This document shows, in pieces, positions 48,465 through 57,583 of a stretch of DNA of 57,583 nt. This DNA comes from Priapulus caudatus (lineage: Eukaryota; Priapulida; Priapulimorpha; Priapulimorphida; Priapulidae): positions 273,704-331,286 of the forward strand of contig NW_014577209.1 in assembly GCF_000485595.1 (NCBI RefSeq). The letters are read 5' to 3'. The notes under the pieces were generated by a model. The model was not told the DNA's origin. It saw only the letters and a list, made by a program, of their open reading frames with translations, and made no database searches. The translations under genes were made by a program, and so were the position numbers. The first letter of the stretch is position 1, and every line of letters starts with the position of its first letter.

Positions 48465-50354
48465 TAGGAGTTCGATCAACGCGTCACGATTACAGAATTA
48501 CATGCAATAATGTGACATGCTGGTGTCCTGTAGCTTTAAAAGCATACTACATATGTGCTCAGGCTATTAAATTTTCCAGGCACGACGCGTTAATGCAGAC
48601 AACATGCGTGCTAAAACACGAAGATTAGTAATACTTCTACTAGTGCCAGCAGTGCCTGCCATACATATACATGGGGAATTCGTGGACAAAACAAGAGAAT
48701 ATGGCCGCTGAAACATCGGCTGCAAACATCAGTTAGGAACGACGGGAAATTTCTTATCGGTTTGCTCGATTAGCAGGGATTATCTTTTTTTCTTCGTCTC
48801 GCCGTGTTTTTAACAACACTCAATCGACGAACCCTTTTATACGCCGCTCTTTAGCTAGCGCTGAAACGATACGCACCTTGAGTATGCAGGTCAGTAGCCG
48901 TTACATTTTTAAACACGAGAGCTGTATCGTGGTATATTGCTGTCTGCGCGCAGCAACGTAGCGGTCGGAGGGAGGGTTGCTTTGGTACCTTTTACGTTAA
49001 CCTGTTATTACCCGAGGCAAAAGAAACTGTAGACCTGTAGTATGAATCCGCAATAAGAGTTGTTTAGTCGCCTAGAGTCACAGGGGTAAGTTGACGTGTT
49101 TATTCGTGGTTAGAAAGTGGCCATTCCCGATGCGGTGAGTGCGAAACAGAAATCTATAACTATATGTGCATATACACGACGAGTGAGCCCCAGAAATTGT
49201 CGCTACTGATAATGGCAAGCGGTGCAGCGCACGTGCACCTAGATGTGACACATATAACTCTGCGTGATAGTAAGGTTAGTATAACACGTGTATGGTAGTA
49301 CACGTAGTGGTGGTATATGTACACGTAGCACACGTAGTATGTATATATAGCACACGTAGTGGTGGTATATCCCGTGACGCGGCATACGTGCATTATTATG
49401 CCGCTTTTATAGTAATATTATATCAATATTGCAGATAGTGTCGCAAGCCCATCTAATTCTGAATAAATATTTGCGTGAAATATCTAAAGTCTCTATATAA
49501 GCGAGCCAAGCGGTAACTAGTGTAGCTGGCTCGTGAAACGTGGTGGTGTGTGAGTCGGGCGCTTCGGTGAAAGTCATTAGTGGTCCTACACCATACATTT
49601 CCTACAGCGTATCCTATAGTTACGAGAGTCAAGTGGATAGTCTATAGTTACGGAGTGGCAACTAGCCCCTGACCGCGTTCGCGGAAATGAGATAATATGA
49701 TTGAAAATATTTTCTAAAACTTGTTATTCTGAATATTTCATTAATATGCAGAAAAAACTTTAACTAACGTCTAGGCCAAACGTGAGAGAAGTGTCAATCT
49801 AAAGAGTTCAGAGCGAGCAAGAGAGATACTAGAAAGTGCCCATATTCTGTAAAATATATAAATACCATGAATTGGGCCGGCTATAGGGCCGCCGTATTAA
49901 ATAAAAATAACACATATATGTTACTTTTTCGATTGCGCGTGAAAACAGAAATTTGTCTGTGACAGTATAATCGAAATGGGTACGAAATTCTCTTACACGC
50001 AAAACTGCTCACATGCGCTGTCTCATAGGGTTATATCCCAAGCTCCCAAGCAATAACTCACCGTCGCCCGTTTCGCTACACTATAGTTCGCGCTTTGCCT
50101 CTGCGTGCAGCTAGATCCAGGGGTTAGATCCGTGCCTTCTACTTAGCGATAGCAAAAAAAAAAAACCGCGCGATCGGAGAAAAAATTTCGAGTAGGTGCT
50201 CCCACGTGCATGCCTGGTGGGCACCGAGCTCGTGGTTGCGTTATACAGCACCGGAAGAGTTCGAGGGGCTGACGTGTAGCGGTCCTGTGCGTTGTACTAG
50301 AAGTAGTGGGCCAACACTCGTGTTTTATTCACGCCGCGTGTCGGCGTCCGAACT
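48463..50354. other. No gene recognised
   Basis: Unique DNA. 49270-49375 contains repeated words (ACACGTAG, GTGGTGGTATAT). A minus-strand ORF at 49407-49598 has no motif. Confidence 0.5.
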
Positions 50355-50468
50355 GATATCAAGAGATAATAATACCTCGGTATTATTAGCTCTTGCTGAT
50401 ATCAGGAGTCTATCAATAGTCTCAATTGATTGATTGACTCAATCAATTGATAGACTCCTGCTGATATC
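50355..50468. repeat. Double palindromic element (hairpin family copies 4 and 5)
   Basis: Two hairpins share the central GATATC at 50398-50403. The first (50355-50403) has arms GATATCAAGAGATAATAATA and its near complement ending GCTCTTGCTGATATC. The second (50398-50468) has arms GATATCAGGAGTCTATCAAT and ATTGATAGACTCCTGCTGATATC (broken by one 3-base insertion). The pair lies 450-560 bases before the start codon of the transporter gene. Confidence 0.9.
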
Positions 50469-50514
50469 TATATGCACAGCGATGCGTGCTCACGCGAGTT
50501 GCTAGACGCAAATT

Positions 50515-50815
50515 TCGGGCGTCTCTCCCTCTCTCTCGCGGGCGCTCTCTCTCTCTCTCTCGCTCCCGTTCCTTCATTCCTCATTCCCCTTCCTCCAGAT
50601 CCCTCTTCCGCTTCATACTTTCTCTTCTCCCACCTCTCTCCGCCCTCACGCGCTCTCTCGCTCTTTCGATCTCTCACTCCCTCTCTCTCGCACAATCTCG
50701 TTGTTTATTCTCCTCTCGTTATTTATCTCTTCCTCTCGTTGCCTAACTCTCCCTCTCGTTGTCTCTCTCTCTTACTTTGTTTCCACTCCCTCTCTTCCTC
50801 CGCTCTCAATCTCTG
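50515..50815. promoter_or_regulatory. Pyrimidine-rich upstream region of the SLC16-type gene
   Basis: CTCTCT-rich DNA (with TCGTT breaks) ends about 100 bases before the ATG at 50915. It could be a promoter-proximal CT tract or a 5' leader. No TATA box or initiator was placed. The ORFs here are compositional artefacts. Confidence 0.4.
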
Positions 50816-50914
50816 CTCATTCAGACAACGCCGGACTCCAACTGACATCGAGTTCCTTCTTCTTCTCAGTCGGCGGTCTGCAAGCGATAGGTCGACGAAG
50901 AACTAGGTGACGCC

Positions 50915-51244
50915 ATGGCGCGCGCAGGAAAGCTGATGTGTCAATACGACGGCAGGGACCGAGGCTGGGCGTGGGTGATTCTTGCCTCCGCTTTCATCAA
51001 CTGGGCGATCATCCTAGGTACGTCGTTCTCGTTTGGAGTCTACTACGGACATCTGCTGCATCATTTCAAGCATAGCATGGCCGAGACTGCCTGGGTCGGC
51101 TCCATCAACACACTGCTTGTGTTCAGCTCAGGTATAGATGTATACATTGTTATATATATATATATATTTTTTTTTTATATATATATTTCGCTGTGCGTAT
51201 ATTTTGCTGTTCGTGCGTGCGTGCGTGCGCGCGTGCGTGCGTGC

Positions 51245-51303
<59 letters not shown>

Positions 51304-52636
51304 TGTAAGTGTGTGTGTATATAAGCATAGGTATAGGTATAGGAGTAGATTTATTTATTAGCACAGGCACCGTACGTATTCCGCTGCTTATAAAACAACG
51401 CGATTCATTAGACGCACCAAAATTTAACAAATGTTATAATCTGAAAACAGGTTTGACAGCATAATCGCTCTCCCGCCTGGTATCTGCTCACCATCAGTTT
51501 GGCTCATAGGGTCTATGTCCCCCAGGGTACTGCCGGAACGTTCCCTGGTCACTATTTGATATGGTTAGGGTTAGGATTAGGATTAGGATTAGGGTTAGGG
51601 TTAGGGTTAGGGTTAGTGTTGGGGTTAGGGTTCGGGTTAGGGATTAGGCGTAGACGACTCCCTAGACTCGTTACTGGAGTAGGGTCCGGCATATTAGATA
51701 GTACCAGGGTACGTTCCGGTATACCGGTAGACATAGACCCTCTCAGCATCAGTTAGGTCCACTTTCTCCACGCCTTCTGCTGCGTTTTACCCCTTTGTCT
51801 CTATATTTCACAAGCCCTCGTCGCTGTCAACATTATAGTTAGTATAAAATTCCACTGAGACGTATAACATACATTCATAAAAGAAATAAAGGATAAAAGC
51901 TCAATCATGTTACAATTGTGATACTGTCTGCTACATCGATCTTCAGCATTTTGGATATAGGGTGATTTTTAGGAAACATTTTTTAATATAAAATCTGCGC
52001 CGCACAAAACGCGAAATTTGGTATATGTAACTACAAGTGTGGGTAAAAGGCCGGGCATATTATGGCCACAGGAATAACTACTACATATCTTTACCGTACC
52101 TACCAAATAGCCTTTCGCCACAGGACTTGCTCGCTACAGTCGCGTGGCAACAGGCCCGTGATTGTACGTTCAAACTCAGGTATATAGGTTGATGATTGCA
52201 ATCGATCGCATAGCTCATGAATGAGCACGTATGGTGAAGCCTGCGTGGTGTATTCACCGTCGCTATATAACCATAATGACGGCGAGGTTCAACTATTCGG
52301 ATTGTAAGGCATGAGTCAGAGGTAAGTGGCTGGGTTGGATCTTGCCGTACAGACACTGCGGTGCGATTAAAGGTTCATGAGCTGGCCAGCGTTACGCGTG
52401 TATACATGACGCGTTTTCCCAGCCCATGCATGATGAAAATGCCCATGTAAATCTAATGCATTTATGATAACGCCTAGTCATCGGTATACAATGACTGTGA
52501 GCTTGCAAGGGCCGGTTTATATTCTCACATGTACCAACGTACCGTCAATAAATTCATAATAATAATAAATAGAAGAAAAATAGAAAGAAGAAAAAGAAGA
52601 AGAAGAAATAATAATAATAATATAATAATAATAATA

Positions 52637-52686
<50 letters not shown>

Positions 52687-52874
52687 TAATCATAATAATA
52701 ACAATAACAATAACAATAACAATAACAATAACAATAACAATAACAATAACAATACTACCACTACGGCTGCTACTACTGCTGCTGCTGCTGCTGCTACTAC
52801 TGCTACTATTACAACTACTACTACTACTACTACTAGCTCCTCCTCCTACTACTACTACTACTATATACTACTAT

Positions 52875-52943
<69 letters not shown>

Positions 52944-53112
52944 CAGGGAGTAAGATAATATAGGGATTCTATAATATATATCCTATATTATCTTACTCCT
53001 GCTACTACTACTACTCCTACTACTACTACTAATTACTAACTACTAACTACTAACTACTATAACTACTAACTACTACTACTACTAACTACTAACTACTAAC
53101 TACTAACTACTA

Positions 53113-53148
<36 letters not shown>

Positions 53149-53197
53149 GATAATAATAATGATAATAATAATAATAATAATAATATCTAATAAAAAT

Positions 53198-53276
<79 letters not shown>

Positions 53277-53490
53277 TCTAATAATAATAATAATAATAAT
53301 CTGATGTAGAGTATTGTTATATTGTGTGTGATGATCATTGTTGCAGGACCGCTCACGAACCTGCTAACGGGTTTCTTCAGCTATCGCGTCGTCATCATCA
53401 TTGGCGGCCTCCTCGCTGCCAGCGGCTGTCTGCTCAGCGTGTTCGCCACGCAGATATGGCATCTGATCATCACCTACGGAATTATCTGTG
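50915..53490 (+). CDS. Monocarboxylate-transporter (SLC16) family, 5' part
   Basis: Exon 1 is 50915-51131 (donor TCAG|gtatag, phase 1) and exon 2 is 53347-53490 (acceptor TTGCAG, donor TGTG|gtgagt, phase 1). The joined product begins MARAGKLMCQYDGRDRGWAW, then membrane span 1 (VILASAFINWAIILGTSFSF) and the family pattern GTSFSFGVYYGHLL..F, ETAWVGSI. Exon 2 follows with GPLTNLLTGFF, YRVVIIIGGLLAASGCLLSV and LIITYGIICG. The DRGWAWV start, the GP-loop and the 144-base exon 2 are typical of metazoan MCTs. These proteins are 12-span transporters moving lactate, pyruvate, ketone bodies or other small solutes with protons. Spans 1-4 or so are visible. The downstream exons are not found in the remaining 4.1 kb. 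The ATG has an excellent context (GACGCCATGG). Confidence 0.9.
51210..51312. repeat. GTGC and GT repeats in intron 1
   Basis: GCGTGCGTGC repeats pass into pure (GT)n, just inside intron 1 of the transporter gene. Confidence 0.95.
51492..51754. mobile_element. Small inverted-repeat element carrying a TTAGGG-like tract
   Basis: The core 51563-51648 is (TTAGGG)n with some TTAGGA and variant units. Outside it stand inverted ends: GGGTCTATGTC with CCGGAACGT and CCCTGGT on the left, and the reverse complement (ACCAGGGTACGTTCCGG, GACATAGACCC) on the right. The direct repeat CATCAGTT is found at 51492-51499 and 51747-51754 and may be an 8-bp target duplication. No transposase. It lies in intron 1 of the transporter gene. 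Confidence 0.65.
52556..53330. repeat. Compound triplet microsatellite with poly(A) run
   Basis: (AAT)n, then (AAC)n, then (TAC/ACT)n, interrupted by a hairpin at 52944-53001, then more (ACT) and AACT repeats, (AAT)n, a run of about 68 A (53203-53270) and (AAT)n again. It directly precedes exon 2 of the transporter gene. Confidence 0.95.
52944..53001. repeat. Short palindromic element (hairpin family copy 6)
   Basis: Arms GGAGTAAGATAATATAGG and CCTATATTATCTTACTCC are exact complements (left arm with one extra G), with CA/TG outside. It sits inside the (TAC)n tract. Confidence 0.9.
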
Positions 53491-53640
53491 GTGAGTAAGA
53501 TATCTGATCTTCAGCTATGGTTATTATATGTATTGTGAGTATGATATCTGATTATTAGCTATGGCATTATTTGTCGCGAGTATGATATCTGATCATCAAC
53601 TACGGCATTATCTGTGGAGAGTACGATATGTGATCGTCCG
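53455..53640 (+). repeat. Tandem copies of an exon-intron boundary
   Basis: The last 30 bases of transporter exon 2 plus its donor (ATCTGATCATCACCTACGGA, ATTATCTGTG, gtgagtaagat) are followed by three diverged copies of the same about 42-base unit, at 53502, 53546 and 53587. The copies keep ATCTGAT, AGCTATGG or AACTACGG, and GAGTATGAT or GAGTACGAT. Copy 1 keeps a GTGAGT donor; the other two have changed it to GCGAGT and GAGAGT. Confidence 0.85.
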
Positions 53641-55097
53641 CTAAAAAGGCATCTACGATAAGTGTTCGAGATGGCTAAGAAGTAACTCGTACGCCATTGT
53701 GGCTGACTATATGGTGTCCTTTGAAATGAAGCCTACAGCTGCGTTGTGTAAGTGGTAACGTCATGATTCGATGTAAGCTTACATGTCAGATTGACTGCAA
53801 ACGTTCACGTGGCTTCGTCACAACGATAGACGCCAACAGAGACCCGCGGAATCAGTCCACTTGCAGGTCACGTATGATGGTAAAACCGCACGTGCGTTCT
53901 TGGACGGATATGGTTATGACGAACACGTACTCGACCGCGTCGAATTAGACCGATCACCGAGTGCTAATAATAATCCCGTACAAAGCGCTAGTTACGGTAT
54001 TCCTCCGATCGTAGATATACCAACCAGGAAAATAATGCGACAATACATTCTAATTCCAGCGTCTAGGCAAGTGTCGTAGACAGAATGCAGACCTGTGCAG
54101 GGTCAGTGTGATCATCATGATCGGTAACAGAAGGAGTAGAGTTATTAATAACCGTGCGTCGGTACTAAAACTCACCACAATGTGCCACTAACAACAATTA
54201 AAAACCCTCCTACATTTATTAATTACTTAATGGTACCACGTACGCGTTTTCTGCGTCCAAGGTAGTTCTGACATGATATACCATCTCCGTGGTTCTCACT
54301 GTTAGGTACTTGCCATCGACTGGCATCAGGCCATCAATTAACGATCATATATATTTATGTAACCTGAGTAATTATGAACATAACAGATCACCCGCGAGTG
54401 CGTTTAGGCGATACAGTCCGAATATTATTCTAGAATATTGTGTCGGGTTTCCAAATCACCGTAGCCTAGGTATAGCAGGTTGATCAAATTTGTCCGCAAA
54501 TGCAGACGTTATAACTCCGCTTTGCTAATCTGAGGGTGCAGGTTTATCTACCGGGCAGCACCCCCCATTACTGGGGTCTGCGTCGGCTCGGACTAGTTGA
54601 TCCTATGCAATGTCATCCACTCATGGAGCACTGTGTAGACACAAACAAGGTGTAGGCCTAATGTTGAAAACGTGGTTAGTTTATGCGAATTTATGGTTAG
54701 TATGTTTCAAGATGCGAGGGCTAAAATATGCGATATATGCGCCCACGGCAGTATCACTAGATTATTTATTGCATGTCATATAGAAAAATTCACTACATCT
54801 GCTATGGTCACACCTGCTACTCGCAACGTGCAGCATAATAAGCGAGTGGCCAAGAAATACTTGCAGAAATGCAAGATGGCGCGCATTATATGTTTGGCGT
54901 ATCTATAGGACGTACGTCACAATAGGATGAGGCGAAGCGAGCAACGGAAGTACAGAAACCTGGCTGAGAATTTTGCCGCTGTGCGCATGCCATGTCAGAT
55001 TATCGTTTCGAAAATCACCACTGGTCACGTGGTGGATCTAAATCCCCTCCAGACGCCCCTATTATATTTACCGCGCAGCTGTGCTAGCTGGGTCCGG

Positions 55098-55150
55098 GTG
55101 CCACCATGGTTAGTAGAGGGAGACTGTCTCTACTAACTATATGGTGCCAC
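55098..55150. repeat. Imperfect hairpin
   Basis: GTGCCACCATGGTTAGTAGA and TCTACTAACTATATGGTGCCAC fold together with small bulges around a GGGAGACTG loop. Confidence 0.7.
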
Positions 55151-56534
55151 GTCCAAGCGTAGCATCATGCCAAGGCCAGCGGGTAGCATGATAGAAAACG
55201 TGCAATGCAGCAAATATATGCGCTACAGCTTTGAGGTGGAGGGGGTCTGGTCGTTTTTAGAGATGATTGCTGGCGCAACCTATATAGCTAGTGCAGATGT
55301 TCACAAACACAGCCGCTGCAGTTGTGAAGCAAGTATGAGAGTCGACCACGTCTTTTAGGATACTATCAGAGTGTGATTTCTCCGATTTACTTTTACCTAC
55401 GTTTACGACTTATCTACGGTTAAATGATCTCTAAATTGTGCTCCTCGAACAATTTCGTCAAAAATAATAAAAAAGAAGAGTAATTTTAAAAGCTGTCGAT
55501 GATTATTTGTTTACAACACCGATTGCGCAGGCACTTATGATGCCATAATAATACACGCGAAGGGTCAGCAACGTTTTATTCGATTCGAGAATGATTGTGG
55601 CAATTAAAATTTTACAGCTAGTTTCAACTGAGTTAAGGATATAACTACACAAAATGGCAATTTTTACAGGTAAATGATGATGATAGATAAATATAATATC
55701 ACTTTTGTTACCAACCCCCGATCTAAGATACACGTGAATGAAATTGAAAACTCTGATGTCTCCACCGCGAAAGGCAGCACAAGTTATTACACCATCCATG
55801 CACGATGTCACACTACTGAGCTGTGATTAATAATGGAATATAATAATGTGTTATTATTATACAGAATTAATTCAGTGTTAGCAAACACAATCTTAAAACA
55901 CAAAAATATTAATAATAAATATCGAACTGCGAAATTGAGTACTCCGTAGCACTATGTAAACCCGATATAGCTGTTAATAGTTTAGCATATTTAGTAATGT
56001 CTAATAATCACACAATTCTAATGTTTAATATCATTCCTCCCTTTTCTCAACCAATGACGCCGTGTTGACTGACGGTAGGCTAAGCTTGTAAGCCACAGTT
56101 CGTAGCATTACAGGCGAATATATCCACGAAATGTTTCGCAGACGAATACAATCTGCCATTTGTTCACTCGCTATAAGGATTTTCGGTCACCCTAGACTAA
56201 CCACTCCGTGAAATTGCAGCGCCATGCACGTTTGCACCTACCCGCGGGTAGGCTGTCAAGAGTGCATTCCGCATAATAACATCTAAAATACCAAAACCGG
56301 TTTATTCCAGTTAGCAAAGTGGATCCACATGATCCGTGGTTCCAGTATGTTTTAATTTCTTAGAAAATAAATAAGAATTCGAAAGTCGAAGGTAAAATAC
56401 GAAGCATGCTCTGTTTATGTAGGCGATCAACTGAGTAAGAAAGCTTAATTGTTTATGTAGGATTCACAGCGCCGTGAGTTCATAGGGTCATAGTGGCCTC
56501 CAAAAAAGTGTCACTGCAGAAATATATGTAGCCG

Positions 56535-56620
56535 ATGCGGGGGTCTGGGGGTGCTCCCCCCCCAAATTTTTTTTGAAATGTAGAGCCTGGAAATGGCATT
56601 TCCTGCATTTTCAGGCTATG
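56535..56620. repeat. Probable dispersed-repeat fragment
   Basis: GGGGGTCTGGGGGTGCTCCC, CAAATTTTTTTTGAAATGTA and GCATTTCCTGCATTTTCAGG. From memory this resembles a repeat end seen in several marine invertebrate genomes. The G-run/C-run pair can form a small hairpin. Confidence 0.4.
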
Positions 56621-57320
56621 TTGAAAGCAACCAATTAATTCTGATCATTTTAAAAGGTCAATTTGTAAATTTCAAAGAGGAATGTAGCTAAAGCTGATGT
56701 TTTATCTAATGTATCTAAAATATGTATTATGAGTATGATAACTAATAAAACATTATTTACAAAATTGTATATACTATCAGTATACATAATTATGAAGAAT
56801 AAGTTTGAATTTGAATAGACACACTCAATAGATAGCACTAATATAACACCTCTAATTGATCAGTATTAATAGTAATACCAGACAGTCCAGTCAGATAACT
56901 TGTCATTTTATTTTTTTATTATTCCAATTTTATCTTTTCTGCCTGGATGGCAACTTACAAATTCTGAAATTACATCCTGTTCATCTACCTTGTCTAACAT
57001 GTCTCGGTGCACATGCATGACCATTGCATTGTTGAGCCTTAACTGGATCGTGCTGGGTCGGGTATGTGCCGCGGGAGAGACCCCCATTTTCAACCCTAAC
57101 CCTAAACTTCCGTTCCTGTGCATCGCATTTCTAAGAATATCTCGTTCCAGAGCATTAAGTTTAGTTACCATGCAGATCTTACAATTTTGCCGTTCCGGAG
57201 ACCCTATAGTTTTTAATATTTCCGTTCCAGTGCATCGTACTTCAGAATACGTTGAAGCCGGGTCGTCAAGACATTCATGCAACGTGTGTGTCGTGTATGC
57301 ATGTGTGCGTGCGTGCGTGT

Positions 57321-57321
57321 G

Positions 57322-57374
<53 letters not shown>
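57321..57374. repeat. (GT)n microsatellite
   Basis: Pure GT run next to TGTGCGTGCGTG. Confidence 0.97.
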
Positions 57375-57375
<1 letters not shown>

Positions 57376-57583
57376 TGAGTGTGCGTGCGTTCATTCTCTC
57401 TTCGGGTCATGGGTTTTTTCTCCTCTACATAATACAACATTAATTCGGTTTCAAGTGCTAACAGGCATAGATTTTTAAAGCAAATTCACTGTCCCCCCCC
57501 CGCAGTTCGCGGAGACCCCCTTCTTAAACGTGTCCATTCATAGGCATTTGAATTTCAACGAAAACCTAGTTTCGGAGACCCGG

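Larger units (their letters stand above)
53641..57583. other. No gene recognised; small repeats
   Basis: No further SLC16 exon is visible. The region contains an imperfect hairpin (55098-55150), a half-copy-like hairpin terminus at 56254-56280 (GTCAAGAGTGCAT), a C/G-rich repeat end at 56535-56620, (GT)n at 57321-57374 and recurring GGAGACCC words at 57074, 57197, 57510 and 57571. The ORFs at 56900-57478 are open by chance. Confidence 0.5.

Noticed and set aside
56900-57478. 192-residue plus-strand ORF and its minus-strand partner
   Set aside because: Ends in a (GT)n repeat; composition is not protein-like and no motif is present.
1-57583. CRISPR arrays, prokaryotic operons, ribosomal RNA
   Set aside because: Repeats are satellites and microsatellites of eukaryotic type; genes have introns; no rRNA core sequence seen.

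Overview
The window is animal nuclear DNA, most likely from an invertebrate. Its genes are split by GT-AG introns, encode animal-type proteins (a Dispatched-like RND transporter, an SLC16-type monocarboxylate transporter, a secreted ZP-N/EB protein), and lie in DNA dense with microsatellites, satellites and palindromes. There is no bacterial or organellar signature. EB modules are best known from ecdysozoans, and the TTAGGG-like tract argues against an insect (TTAGG telomeres). This fits a non-insect ecdysozoan or another marine invertebrate, but the species cannot be settled from this sequence.

Layout. 1-4480 is a satellite of about 540-bp units. 5231-8790 is a fold-back structure: two inverted, repeat-rich arms around a GC-rich minisatellite. 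8800-13760 holds no gene I can support, but has a 0.5-kb tandem repeat at 11871-13190. 13763-15123 (minus) holds the C-terminal exons of an unidentified multi-pass membrane protein, cut off upstream by a CA/GT array with a 919-base assembly gap. 18897-27615 (plus) is a complete eight-exon gene for a secreted protein: signal peptide, long Q/Y/G-rich repeat region, ZP-N-like domain and cysteine-rich EB-like modules. The assembly carries a 2-base frameshift in its large exon. 28730-38941 (minus, convergent with the previous gene) is a near-complete Dispatched-like RND protein of about 1,060 residues. 38942-50350 is repeat-rich and essentially gene-free, apart from one weak secreted-protein exon at 42 kb. 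50915-53490 (plus) carries the first two coding exons of a monocarboxylate-transporter-family gene whose remaining exons lie beyond the window or are missing. 53641-57583 has no supportable gene.

The genes do not form a pathway. The ZP-N/EB protein looks like an extracellular-matrix or cuticle component. The Dispatched-like protein is a polytopic transporter of the family that releases lipid-modified Hedgehog. The SLC16 protein would move monocarboxylates or related solutes.

The most distinctive non-coding signal is a set of short hairpin elements with a shared terminus (CARGAGT ... ACTCYTG, often followed by ATAAT). They recur in introns, gene leaders and intergenic DNA, alongside a 290-bp near-perfect palindrome, a fold-back minisatellite element, and a telomere-like tract bounded by inverted repeats and a possible 8-bp target duplication. 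Splice sites were derived by eye from phase agreement and GT/AG signals. No transcript or homology search was available.
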